Source: Paraliobacillus sp044383835 (lineage in GTDB: Bacteria; Bacillota; Bacilli; Bacillales; Amphibacillaceae). From it: DNA of 64,000 nt. The stretch covers positions 62,001-126,000 of the forward strand of contig NZ_JBISEP010000004.1 of assembly GCF_044383835.1 (NCBI RefSeq), read 5' to 3'. Numbering within the stretch: the first letter of the stretch is position 1; the number at the start of each line of letters is the position of its first letter. The translations under genes were made by a program, and so were the position numbers. Positions 24,782 through 33,380 of the stretch are shown here, piece by piece. The notes beneath the pieces were generated by a model that did no database searches, was not told where the DNA came from, and worked only from the letters and a program-made list of their open reading frames with translations.

Positions 24782-27700
24782 ATGAATTCAAGTAGAAAAC
24801 CATATATTTTAGGCCTTGATATTGGTATCGGTTCTGTTGGTTGGGGGATTATTGATGAGAATCGAACAATTATTGATGCTGGAGTAAGATTATTTCCTGA
24901 AGCAGATAAAACTAATAATGAGAGTAGGCGTTCTTTTATAGGGACACGCAGGCTACTTCGTCGTCGTAAACATCGTATAGAAAGAATAAAAGATCTCCTA
25001 GACTCCTTTGACATTTGGTCGAAATCTGAACTACCTACACAAGCTTTAGCGACAAAGCCTTATCATATCAGAGCTAAAGGGTTATCAGAAAGACTTTCTC
25101 TCGAAGAGCTTACCATTGCATTACTTCATCTAGGCAAAAGAAGAGGAATCCACAATGTTGATGTTGCCGAAGATGATACCTCTAGCAATAATGAACTTTC
25201 TACAATAGAACAGATCACCAAGAATAAAAAACTACTTCAAGACCAGTTTGTTTGTCAGTTGCAATTACAACGCCTCGAAACACATGGTGCCATTCGTGGG
25301 CATGAAAATCGATTTAAAACGAGCGATTATGTAACTGAAGCAAACAAATTATTAACAACTCAAAAATCATTTCATTCTCAAATAACAGATGAATTTATCA
25401 ATAAATATATAGAACTTTTAGAAACAAGAAGAGAATATTTTGAAGGACCTGGAAAAGGTAGCCCTTTTGGATGGGATCAAGATATACATAAATGGTATGA
25501 AAATATGATCGGTAAATGTAGTTATTTCCCAGACGAGTTAAGGGCAGTAAAAGAATCTTATTCTGCTCAATTATTTAACCTATTGAATGATCTTAATAAC
25601 CTTACAATCTCCCGTGATGAAGATGAAAAATTATCTAAGCAAGAAAAAATAGATATAGTAAACCAACTATTCAAGAAATATCAAAAGGTTACGATGAAAA
25701 GAATTGCTAATCTATTAAATGTCACAGAACATGATATAAAAGGTTTTCGAATAGATAAGAAAGGTAATCCATTATTTACAACACTATCAATCTACCATGA
25801 CATAAAAAAGATAACCAAAAAGCCAGAGGTGCTTGATTCTATAGAACTTTTAGACCAAATAGCTGAAATTGTGACAATTTATCAGACCAAAACAGACAAG
25901 TGTAAAGAGTTGGTAAAGCTTAATTTACCAGTGGATGAAGAGTCAATTGATCAAATAAGTGAAATGAGTTACAGTAGCACCCATGCTTTAAGTTTAAAGA
26001 TGATTAATTTATTACTTGAAGATTTGTGGGAAACACCAAAAAATCAAATGGAGTTAATCTCACAAAAAGGCTATAAACCTAAAAAGGTTACTTATGAAAA
26101 TAATAAATATATCCCTTTTGATCAAATAGATGACCTAATTTTATCACCAGTAGTAAAGCGTTCTTTTAAACAAACCATTCGTGTAGTAAACGCTATTATA
26201 AAACAATATGGAACACCAACAGAAATTGTAGTCGAACTGGCTCGTGAAAAAAATAGTAAAGATAAAAAGAAGTTTATACAAAATATTCAGAAAAAACATC
26301 GCGTGTTAAATGAACAGGTGAAAGAAAAACTTGAAACAATGGATATAGATGCCTCGAAAGGTTTATTTCAAATGTTGCGTCTTTGGCATTTACAAGACGG
26401 ACTGTGTATGTATTCTGTTTCTCCGATTAAATTAGAAGAGTTAGTCTACAAACCATATAATTACGAAATTGACCATGTGATACCAAGATCTGTTTCTTTT
26501 GATGACTCACAAAATAATAAGGTTTTAGTAAAAAAAGAGGAAAATCAGAAAAAGGGAAACTTAACTCCATTCCAATATTTTAAGTCTAGTAAAGCAACAG
26601 TTAGTTATGAGAAGTTCAAAGCAAATGTGCTTCAAATGGCAAAGTCAAAAGAGAAAATGCCACGAAAGAAAAAAGAGTATTTATTAGAGGAAAGAGATAT
26701 TAACAAATATTCCGTTCAAAAGGAATTTATTAACCGTAATTTAGTTGACACGCGTTATACAACAAGAGAAATTTTAACTACATTGAAGCAGTTTTTTGAG
26801 GCGCATCATCTGCCGGTTAAAGTAAAATCGATCAACGGTTCTTTTACAAATTACCTGAGAAAATTGTGGGACTTTAATAAGGACAGAGGTGCAGACTTTA
26901 AGCATCATGCTGAAGATGCATTAATTGTAGCAATGGCAAATCATATTTTCGAAAATAAAAAAGAGTTTCAAACACAGAATTTACTTTACTCAGATGATCA
27001 TGTTGTGGATTCAGAGACAGGTGAAATTTTGTCTGAGGGACAATTTGATGCAGCGTTAACAGAGAAGATGAACAAGGTAAAAGCGATTAAACAATATGCT
27101 AAGTATAAATATTCTCATAAGGTAGATATAAAACCGAATAGACAACTAATGAATGACACGCTTTATTCAACGAGAAAGATAGATAATGAAGAATATGTCG
27201 TTAACAAAATTACCAACTTATACGACAAGGATCAAGATAAATTAAAAAAAATAATGAGCAAAACTCCTGATCAACTTTTGATGTATCACCATGATAAGCA
27301 AACATTTTCTAATTTACAGTCTATTATGCAACAATACAGTGAAGCTACAAACCCACTGTATCAATATTACCAAGAGACAGGAGAGTATCTTAAGAAATAT
27401 AGCAAAAAAGGAAATGGTCCAATTGTTAAATCTATCAAATACTATGGTAATAAATTGAAAGAGCACCATGATGTTTCTAATAAGTACAAACCAAAAAATA
27501 AAAAAGTAGTTAATTTATCATTAAAGCCTTTTCGTATGGATGTTTTTTATGAGGATAATAAGTATAAGTTTATAACGATTAGATTTAATGATTTGAAAGA
27601 AGAAAAAGGTGCATACGTCATTGATCAACATGCCTATTGTGAAAAAATGAAGAAGAAAGGGATCACTTCAATTGATAGTTTCCGATTTAGTTTATATAAG

Positions 27701-27952
27701 AATGATGTAATTAAAATTAATGATGGTAACTATCGTCTAATAGGAGTCAATAGTGATACTGGTAACATAATTGAATTGAATAAAGTTAATTATGATTATA
27801 AAGATTATTGTCAAAGAAATAACATAAAAAATAATAGAATAAAAATTTCAATAGGTAAAACGATAACAACCTTCGAAAAAATTAATTTCGATGTTCTTGG
27901 AAATGCGTATTATAATCAATTTGAAAAAATAAAGTGGGAATTTAACAAATAG
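24782..27952 (+). CDS. cas9: compact Cas9 nuclease, SaCas9-like
   Basis: 1056 aa RNA-guided DNA endonuclease, close in length and sequence to S. aureus Cas9 (1053 aa). RuvC-I: D13 in LGLDIGIGSVGW. Arg-rich bridge helix near residues 45-70. RuvC-II: E485 in IVVELAREKN. HNH: D564-H565 in YEIDHVIPRS and N588 in KKEENQKKGN. RuvC-III: H708/H709 and D712 in KHHAEDALIVAMAN. All catalytic residues are present, so it should cut. In the PAM-interacting domain R1019, N990 and E998 match SaCas9 R1015, N985 and E993, but S991 and I996 replace N986 and R991. Start 24782 follows AGGAGG; a TATACT -10 lies at 24748. Confidence 0.96.
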   Translation: MNSSRKPYILGLDIGIGSVGWGIIDENRTIIDAGVRLFPEADKTNNESRRSFIGTRRLLRRRKHRIERIKDLLDSFDIWSKSELPTQALATKPYHIRAKGLSERLSLEELTIALLHLGKRRGIHNVDVAEDDTSSNNELSTIEQITKNKKLLQDQFVCQLQLQRLETHGAIRGHENRFKTSDYVTEANKLLTTQKSFHSQITDEFINKYIELLETRREYFEGPGKGSPFGWDQDIHKWYENMIGKCSYFPDELRAVKESYSAQLFNLLNDLNNLTISRDEDEKLSKQEKIDIVNQLFKKYQKVTMKRIANLLNVTEHDIKGFRIDKKGNPLFTTLSIYHDIKKITKKPEVLDSIELLDQIAEIVTIYQTKTDKCKELVKLNLPVDEESIDQISEMSYSSTHALSLKMINLLLEDLWETPKNQMELISQKGYKPKKVTYENNKYIPFDQIDDLILSPVVKRSFKQTIRVVNAIIKQYGTPTEIVVELAREKNSKDKKKFIQNIQKKHRVLNEQVKEKLETMDIDASKGLFQMLRLWHLQDGLCMYSVSPIKLEELVYKPYNYEIDHVIPRSVSFDDSQNNKVLVKKEENQKKGNLTPFQYFKSSKATVSYEKFKANVLQMAKSKEKMPRKKKEYLLEERDINKYSVQKEFINRNLVDTRYTTREILTTLKQFFEAHHLPVKVKSINGSFTNYLRKLWDFNKDRGADFKHHAEDALIVAMANHIFENKKEFQTQNLLYSDDHVVDSETGEILSEGQFDAALTEKMNKVKAIKQYAKYKYSHKVDIKPNRQLMNDTLYSTRKIDNEEYVVNKITNLYDKDQDKLKKIMSKTPDQLLMYHHDKQTFSNLQSIMQQYSEATNPLYQYYQETGEYLKKYSKKGNGPIVKSIKYYGNKLKEHHDVSNKYKPKNKKVVNLSLKPFRMDVFYEDNKYKFITIRFNDLKEEKGAYVIDQHAYCEKMKKKGITSIDSFRFSLYKNDVIKINDGNYRLIGVNSDTGNIIELNKVNYDYKDYCQRNNIKNNRIKISIGKTITTFEKINFDVLGNAYYNQFEKIKWEFNK

Positions 27953-27964
27953 GGAGTGATGTAA

Positions 27965-28870
27965 TTGGGGTGGCGTGTTATTCATGTAACCAATGTAGAT
28001 CAATTGTCTTTACAACTGGATAACTTACGTGTAAAAAAATCCGACCAAGAATTAAAAATACCACTAAGAGATATTTTTGCATTAGTAATTGAAGATTTAA
28101 CTTGTAAATTGACAAGTAGGTTAATGATAGAACTTTCCAAAAACAATGTGCTAGTTCTATTATGCAATCAAAAATATTTACCAGAGTGTATGATTCAACC
28201 GGTCTCGGGTCATGCGCTGCATCATAGACAAATGATGAGGCAATTAAAATGGACAGAAGAAAAAAAGCAAACGATGTGGCAATATATTATTAAACAAAAA
28301 ATCACAAATCAAGCTATAGTAATGCGTAAAAATGTAGTGGAGTCCCACCGTTCCGATAAATTAATTAAGCTTATCGGAATGGTGGAACCTGGAGATATTC
28401 ATAATATGGAAGGACAAGCTGCTAGAATTTATTTTAATAGTTTTTTTGATGAAGCATATTCAAGAAGTAATCCAAATTATATAGAAAATGCTGCTTTGAA
28501 TTATGGTTACGCTATCATTCATTCAGCAATCGCTAGAACGGTGGTAGCCAAAGGATTAATTTCAGGAATTGGTATTCATCATAAAGGGGAACGTAATCCA
28601 CATAATCTTGCATCAGATATTATTGAGCCTTTTCGTCCTATCATAGACCATTATGTGATTAAGCATCCACCTGAAGATTATCTAACAAAAAAATATCGTA
28701 TTGAATTAATCAATTTGTTACATGCAAAAGTACAAATTGATCAAAAAATGCAAACGGTTATACGTGCTATTGAAATTGCCGTAGATTCTATTATTGAATT
28801 TTTTAACACTGGTGAATATGAAAAAATCAAGCTTCCAAATATAAATAAACTTTCATTGCATGAGTCTTAG
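27965..28870 (+). CDS. cas1: CRISPR integrase Cas1 (type II)
   Basis: 301 aa. The metal-binding residues of Cas1 are seen: E149 in NMEGQAAR, H205 in GIHHKGERNP and D218 in SDIIEPFRP. Size and the RVIHVTNVDQLSL start fit type II Cas1. With Cas2 it inserts new spacers. TTG start with AGGGAGTG upstream, 12 bp after cas9; the last 11 bp overlap cas2. Confidence 0.95.
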   Translation: MGWRVIHVTNVDQLSLQLDNLRVKKSDQELKIPLRDIFALVIEDLTCKLTSRLMIELSKNNVLVLLCNQKYLPECMIQPVSGHALHHRQMMRQLKWTEEKKQTMWQYIIKQKITNQAIVMRKNVVESHRSDKLIKLIGMVEPGDIHNMEGQAARIYFNSFFDEAYSRSNPNYIENAALNYGYAIIHSAIARTVVAKGLISGIGIHHKGERNPHNLASDIIEPFRPIIDHYVIKHPPEDYLTKKYRIELINLLHAKVQIDQKMQTVIRAIEIAVDSIIEFFNTGEYEKIKLPNINKLSLHES

Positions 28871-29183
28871 ATTTGTGAGAGTTATGATTATGTTTGATTT
28901 ACCAGTGGAAACAAAAAAACAACGGCGAACGTATACGAAATTTCGTAAAGAATTAATTAGACAAGGATTTCTGATGATGCAATACTCAATCTATATAAAA
29001 TCATGCTTAAACAAAGAATCAGCTCAAGGAACAATAAATGTTGTAAAAAAGTTTCTTCCGAAAGATGGACATGTTAGATCAATTATAATTACCGAAAAAC
29101 AATTTGAGAAAATGATTGTATTAGTAGGGGAAGAAGATAAAAATATAGAGTTATTAGGTGAAAATCGAACCATTGAGTTTTAA
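28860..29183 (+). CDS. cas2: CRISPR adaptation protein Cas2
   Basis: 107 aa ferredoxin-fold protein starting RFVRVMIMFDLPVETKKQRRTYTKFRKELI; D13 is the conserved aspartate. It forms the structural core of the Cas1-Cas2 complex. The ATG lies inside the end of cas1 with no clear ribosome site, implying translational coupling. Confidence 0.95.
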   Translation: MSLRFVRVMIMFDLPVETKKQRRTYTKFRKELIRQGFLMMQYSIYIKSCLNKESAQGTINVVKKFLPKDGHVRSIIITEKQFEKMIVLVGEEDKNIELLGENRTIEF

Positions 29184-29207
29184 CTATAGCTAAGGTGGTG
29201 GCGCTAT

Positions 29208-30221
29208 TTGCAAAATAGTTGGTTAATTCGTGAAGATAGGAGAGAATATGAAGTTAATCTAGCTAATTACAGTTCTTTATTTGTTAACTACACTACAGAT
29301 GAACGCGCATTAATCGAGCCATTAATCGAATATTTTCAAGTGAGAAGTAAAAACAAAGATGCTATATCTATTCTAGATAAAAATGATGAATATGAAGCAA
29401 TAAATCATCAACGTTTTGCTGCAATTGAGCTTTCAAATGATATTTTAAGAGAAGAGATGAAACTCGGTGCAAAATCATTATTAAAAGCGCAAGTAAAAAA
29501 GAATTTGTTAAGTAACCCAGAAATTGATGGCTATATTAACACAATTAATTCGTTATTAGAAGATTTAATTAACCAAGCGAACACAGAATTACCAATACGT
29601 CCTAAATTATTTACTTACGATTCAATGATTAAGATGATGGAGGTTGATATTGGTATTACGATCGAGAACGAGACTAATCAAATCATACATCAGAATAAGA
29701 CGCTACTACCTATTTTGAGAAATTTCATCATTAATAATTATAGTAAGCCAACATTTGTTGTTTACTTTTATCCGGAAACTTACTTAAGCCCGAAAGAACA
29801 GAGGGAGATGCGACAATTACTTAATAATTTTAGTAAAAGAATTCCTGTATTTGTTTTAACTAAGTCGAAAATATTCATTGCTGAGAATTATGAAGGGCTA
29901 AATTACTTTGTTAATCATGTTCAAGTGTTTAATGAGGAGTTTATTGCTAATCTTGAATGGGACTGCCCCATAGATTATGATTATGTAGAGATAAAATCTA
30001 GTATCATGCGGATCATATATAGATATATTGATGTTTTTGAGCTTCATCCAACTGTTTCAAACTATACAGATGCTGATGTCATTTTGTTTAATTCATTAGA
30101 TTTGTATGTTTTTGCTTCTATTATGAAAAAATTAAAGTTTTCATATGTTTTTGATTTAGAAGTGGAGTCCATTGATTTACCAGTGTACAGATATATTATG
30201 GATATTTATGAAAAAATGTGA
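29208..30221 (+). CDS. csn2: Csn2-like adaptation protein (long form)
   Basis: 337 aa, fourth gene of the cas operon. Its position after cas2 and the absence of cas4 mark the locus as type II-A, whose fourth gene is Csn2, a ring-forming DNA-end-binding protein needed for spacer acquisition. The size fits the long Csn2 variants seen with small Cas9s such as S. thermophilus CRISPR1. Helical middle (about 85-130) and a beta-rich part (PTFVVYFYPETYLSP, RIPVFVLTKSKIFI) resemble the P-loop-like core, but I see no clear Walker A. TTG start with AAGGTGGTG. The gene ends 17 bp before the first repeat. Confidence 0.72.
   Translation: MQNSWLIREDRREYEVNLANYSSLFVNYTTDERALIEPLIEYFQVRSKNKDAISILDKNDEYEAINHQRFAAIELSNDILREEMKLGAKSLLKAQVKKNLLSNPEIDGYINTINSLLEDLINQANTELPIRPKLFTYDSMIKMMEVDIGITIENETNQIIHQNKTLLPILRNFIINNYSKPTFVVYFYPETYLSPKEQREMRQLLNNFSKRIPVFVLTKSKIFIAENYEGLNYFVNHVQVFNEEFIANLEWDCPIDYDYVEIKSSIMRIIYRYIDVFELHPTVSNYTDADVILFNSLDLYVFASIMKKLKFSYVFDLEVESIDLPVYRYIMDIYEKM
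30172..30199 (+). promoter_or_regulatory. candidate CRISPR array promoter inside csn2
   Basis: TTGATT (30172-30177), 16-bp spacer, TATTAT (30194-30199). Start would be near 30206, about 33 bases before the first repeat and still inside csn2 coding sequence. No other place for a promoter exists between csn2 and the array. Confidence 0.45.
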
Positions 30222-30238
30222 TAGCATTTTCATTAGGT

Positions 30239-30735
30239 GTTTTAGTACTCTGTGTTTTTAGGTAGTAATGAGACGCTCGTGTTGTTCCATCAACGTTACT
30301 GCACGTTTTAGTACTCTGTGTTTTTAGGTAGTAATGAGACTTAAATGGCGTGTGGGACTGGAGTTTTTTTGTTTTAGTACTCTGTGTTTTTAGGTAGTAA
30401 TGAGACGTAGTAATCAATTTTTCGCGGAATTGATTGGTTTTAGTACTCTGTGTTTTTAGGTAGTAATGAGACTACATTTGTCTGCTAGTTCCTTATCTTC
30501 GCGTTTTAGTACTCTGTGTTTTTAGGTAGTAATGAGACAACAAGTATGGCATGAATACGGAAGTTATAGTTTTAGTACTCTGTGTTTTTAGGTAGTAATG
30601 AGACCACATCAAGGTTTCCGTCCATTAGAACCAGTTTTAGTACTCTGTGTTTTTAGGTAGTAATGAGACGTTCTTAGATTTTAAATAGTGTTTGATTGCG
30701 TTTTAGTACCCTGTGCTTTTAGGTAGTGATGAGAC
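30239..30735 (+). CRISPR. type II-A CRISPR array, 8 repeats and 7 spacers
   Basis: 36-bp repeats beginning GTTTTAGTAC and ending AATGAGAC start at 30239, 30305, 30371, 30437, 30503, 30569, 30634 and 30700. Spacers are 30 nt except the sixth (29 nt), and all differ. The last repeat has three changes (T to C, T to C, A to G), marking the trailer end, so the leader is on the left and transcription runs left to right. The repeat resembles the S. aureus Cas9 locus repeat and pairs with the tracrRNA at 24573-24703. Confidence 0.98.
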
Positions 30736-30871
30736 TCAATACGTTGTCATGAAAATGTTATATGGTATGTCAACACGTTACTAAATAATTTTTAAAAGTG
30801 CTCTTTACTCTATTTGTTGTAACATTTTTATCTTAGTTAATAAGCGTAAGAGGAAGGACATTTTTATTTTC

Positions 30872-30916
30872 TTGACAAAAGTCTTTAATCATTATAAAAT
30901 GACTGATAGTCAGTCA
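30872..30916 (+). promoter_or_regulatory. promoter and operator of the TetR gene
   Basis: TTGACA (30872-30877), 17 bp, TAAAAT (30895-30900). Operator TGACTGA-TAG-TCAGTCA (30900-30916) overlaps the -10 end, so TetR should repress itself. Confidence 0.78.
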
Positions 30917-30938
30917 AATCATATATTGAGGTGAGGAG

Positions 30939-31511
30939 ATGGATAATAAGAAACAAAAGATTGTACAATCAGCTATCGACGTTTTTCGAGAAAAAGGAAT
31001 CGAAAAAACGAAGGTATCCGATATTGTTAAAGGTGCTGGCGTTGCCCAAGGAACTTTTTATCTATACTTTCCGTCTAAGTTAGCAGTGATGCCCTCTATT
31101 GCTGAAGTGATGGTAAAGAAAATTGTTGAAGCTATGGAAGAAGAAGTAAATCACGGTGAGCCATTTATTAATCAATTGGAACAGGTAGTTCATGTTGCCT
31201 TTAAAATAACAAATGACTATCGGGAAATTTATGCGCTTATGTTTGCTGGATTAGCATCAAGCCAATATTTAAGTGAGTGGGAAAAAATTTATGAACCTTA
31301 TTACGCTTGGATGCAGGAATTTTTAAATCAATCGAAAGCTGCTTCTATTCTGCGTGAACTTATAGATGTAGAGGCAACAGCTAAATTACTGATCGGATTA
31401 ATTGAAGCAGCGGCTGAACAATCCTATTTGTTTGATAAACAGGATGAAGAAAAAGCGAATCAGAAAAAGAGAGAAGTATTGGAATTTGTGAAACATGGAT
31501 TGTGCAAATAG
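30939..31511 (+). CDS. TetR family regulator of the SMR pump pair
   Basis: 190 aa. Residues 5-52 form the TetR helix-turn-helix (IVQSAIDVFREKGIEKTKVSDIVKGAGVAQGTFYLYFPSK split over the helices), followed by an all-helical ligand domain. Two copies of its likely operator flank it: one at its own promoter and one before the SMR genes. B. subtilis yvdT-yvdS-yvdR has the same layout. It probably represses the pump until an inducer binds. Confidence 0.87.
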   Translation: MDNKKQKIVQSAIDVFREKGIEKTKVSDIVKGAGVAQGTFYLYFPSKLAVMPSIAEVMVKKIVEAMEEEVNHGEPFINQLEQVVHVAFKITNDYREIYALMFAGLASSQYLSEWEKIYEPYYAWMQEFLNQSKAASILRELIDVEATAKLLIGLIEAAAEQSYLFDKQDEEKANQKKREVLEFVKHGLCK

Positions 31512-31549
31512 TTGTGGAATTGAAGTAAGAAAAAACGTGTACGTAAATG

Positions 31550-31571
31550 ACTTGGCGCAAACCAAGTTTTT
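31550..31571 (+). terminator. terminator of the TetR gene
   Basis: ACTTGG, CGCAAA loop, CCAAGT, then T-run. Confidence 0.7.
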
Positions 31572-31585
31572 CTTCTTCACATTAA

Positions 31586-31602
31586 TGACTGACGATCAGT
31601 CA
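31586..31602. promoter_or_regulatory. second TetR operator, before SMR genes
   Basis: TGACTGA-CGA-TCAGTCA has both 7-bp arms identical to the site at 30900-30916; only the 3-bp centre differs. Confidence 0.8.
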
Positions 31603-31707
31603 CCGAGAAGGTGGGAAAATAAATCTTAAATAATAAACAATTGCTCAACACAATGATGTTTTATAAAGCTTTATGTCTTAAGCAAAGTGAAAGGAATGGT
31701 TATAAAA

Positions 31708-32055
31708 ATGAATAAATCGTGGATTTACGTTATTTTAACAAGTGTATTTGAATTAATTTGGATTTATGGTTTTAACACAGCTTCTACTTGGTGGCATTGG
31801 GTGTTAATTATTAGTGCTATTTTATTAGATCTACACTTTTTATCCAAAGCATGCGAAGGCATTCCAACTGGAACTGTATATGCTATTTTCGCAGCTGCTG
31901 GAACAGTAGGAACAGCTTTGATGGATATATATTTATTTGATGGCAGTTTAAGCATGGGGAAGATTTTCTTTATGATTCTTCTTGTCATAGGTGTAGTTGG
32001 ATTGAAACTATTTGATGGACCAAATCCATCAGAAAAACAGGAGGTGCATTCTTAA
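31708..32055 (+). CDS. SMR family efflux subunit (first of pair)
   Basis: 115 aa, four membrane helices. The essential SMR glutamate sits in TM1 (SVFELIWIYGFNTAS) and TM3 carries the GTVYAIFAAAGTVGTALMD pattern. Paired SMR proteins such as YvdR/YvdS or YkkC/YkkD form heterodimers that export guanidinium or cationic compounds. Start 31708 is chosen over upstream in-frame starts inside the AAAGGA site. It overlaps the next gene by one base. Confidence 0.86.
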   Translation: MNKSWIYVILTSVFELIWIYGFNTASTWWHWVLIISAILLDLHFLSKACEGIPTGTVYAIFAAAGTVGTALMDIYLFDGSLSMGKIFFMILLVIGVVGLKLFDGPNPSEKQEVHS

Positions 32056-32369
32056 TGGGTTGGTTTTTAATAGCATGTGCGTCTGCATTTGAGATTTTAG
32101 GTGTTTTAGGCTTGAGATTATATAGTCAAAATAAGACGTTTGCAAATGGAATGTTGTATCTTGGAGGACTGGGAGCGTCCTTTGCCCTTCTTTATGTTTC
32201 TTTCTCCTATTTACTTGTAAGTGTTGCTTACTCCGTGTTTATGGGAATTGGTACTGCTGGGGCTGTATTAATGAATATGATTTTCTTCGGTGAATCGACG
32301 AATAAATTTCGTGTTTTTAGCTTAATACTGATTATTATCGGTGTTGTCGGACTTAAAGCACTATCCTAA
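32055..32369 (+). CDS. SMR family efflux subunit (second of pair)
   Basis: 104 aa, four helices; glutamate in SAFEILGVLGLRLYSQ and VAYSVFMGIGTAGAVLMN in TM3. Stop and start codons overlap with the first subunit (TAATG), so both are made in equal amounts, as expected for a dual-topology heterodimer. No guanidine riboswitch precedes the pair; control is by TetR. Confidence 0.86.
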   Translation: MGWFLIACASAFEILGVLGLRLYSQNKTFANGMLYLGGLGASFALLYVSFSYLLVSVAYSVFMGIGTAGAVLMNMIFFGESTNKFRVFSLILIIIGVVGLKALS

Positions 32370-32403
32370 TAAGTGTGGATATCAAGTAAATTGCTAGGTC
32401 ATA

Positions 32404-32456
32404 TTATTTTCAGAGAGACTTAGTAACTCTATAATATCGTGAAAATAGTTTTTTAA
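32404..32456 (+). terminator. terminator after SMR pair
   Basis: TATTTTC pairs with GAAAATA, followed by GTTTTTT. Confidence 0.6.
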
Positions 32457-32520
32457 ATGTTTTGCTAAGCTCGACTCATGAAATACCTGATGGATGAGAA
32501 GGCCATAATATAAATGAAAT

Positions 32521-32557
32521 AATTGCTCTTTTTGTCATTTGAATAAAAAGAGCAATT
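32521..32557. terminator. bidirectional terminator-like palindrome
   Basis: AATTGCTCTTTTT (32521-32533) pairs perfectly with AAAAAGAGCAATT (32545-32557). Confidence 0.65.
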
Positions 32558-32709
32558 TATATCAGAAAATATAAACGTATTAAGAAGATATAATGGATTT
32601 TTGAAAGGCATGAAACGATTTATTTCTAAATAATCACTTTTACATATTATTAAAATAGTATGGATAAATCGATTTTGATTCATCTTTTAAAGATTATTAT
32701 GTAAAATTT

Positions 32710-32768
32710 ACAACTAGTTGCTAAATATAAAAGCTACATCGAAGTAAATACTTGTCGATGCTAGTTGT
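32710..32768. other. bulged hairpin in intergenic region
   Basis: Outer stem ACAACTAG/CTAGTTGT (32710-32717 with 32761-32768) stacks directly on inner stem CATCGA/TCGATG (32737-32742 with 32755-32760), leaving a one-sided 19-nt bulge. No T-run, no gene next to it. Confidence 0.45.
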
Positions 32769-33213
32769 ATAACATTTTCTGATGGATTTAATGAAAATAA
32801 TATAGTCGACTTACTATCATGTTTCTTTCAATTCATTACTGATTATACTGAAGGGAAGTGATATGTAAGTGCCAAAGTGATACAGGCTATTGACGTCTAC
32901 TTTGTCACAAATATAAAAATAGAAGCGTACTTTAACCTTGTTGGATATTTCTTTAATTATTAAAACGAGTATAAACTTAAAGCTTGTCTATCATATTGCG
33001 AATGGCTATAAGCATTAGCGAAGATACAATAAGATTGAAAAATATAGCTGTTTTATTTTATCCCTTTATATAGCAGGAAACTGGTTCTATTAATCCTAGG
33101 TATATGAAGGGGTTTTTGTTGTGATGTAAATATAATAAAGAAATATTGCTACTGGATGTTTACAGAGGAAATGATATGATAAATAAAGTGCGTTATTCTA
33201 TGATTATTTTTGC

Positions 33214-33251
33214 AGAAAGGCCCACATTAAATGGTGAGCCTTTCTTTTTTT
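33214..33251 (+). terminator. terminator in the leader region of the PTS regulator
   Basis: AGAAAGGC (33214-33221) pairs with GCCTTTCT (33238-33245) followed by seven T. It is 130 bp before the regulator start, with no gene directly upstream, so it may end a short leader RNA. Confidence 0.6.
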
Positions 33252-33380
33252 ATGAAATTAATCAATTAGTTGCAGTGTGTTTTTGCAATTTGCAACCAAG
33301 TGATTGCAAGATAACATGCAAGCATTTGGTCTTGGTGGTAAAAGATACGATTACATATAATAAAAGTGAGGTGGAGATAG

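Larger units (their letters stand above)
32370..33380. other. 1-kb intergenic region with several hairpins
   Basis: No gene is convincing in this kilobase. It holds terminators at 32404-32456 and 32521-32557, a bulged hairpin at 32710-32768, a shorter CAAAGT/ACTTTG hairpin near 32874-32904, a terminator at 33214-33251 and three TTGCAA boxes at about 33284-33309 just before the PTS regulator gene. Confidence 0.6.

Noticed and set aside
24782..30221. Type II-C classification based on the small Cas9
   Set aside because: A fourth adaptation gene in the csn2 position, SaCas9-like sequence and array orientation fit type II-A better.
30196..30417. Minus-strand 73-codon frame with repeated peptide motif
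   Set aside because: It is a translation of CRISPR repeats (three copies of the repeat give the peptide repeat), not a gene.
31603..31707. Guanidine (ykkC) riboswitch before the SMR pair
   Set aside because: The conserved aptamer motifs are absent; TetR operator explains control.
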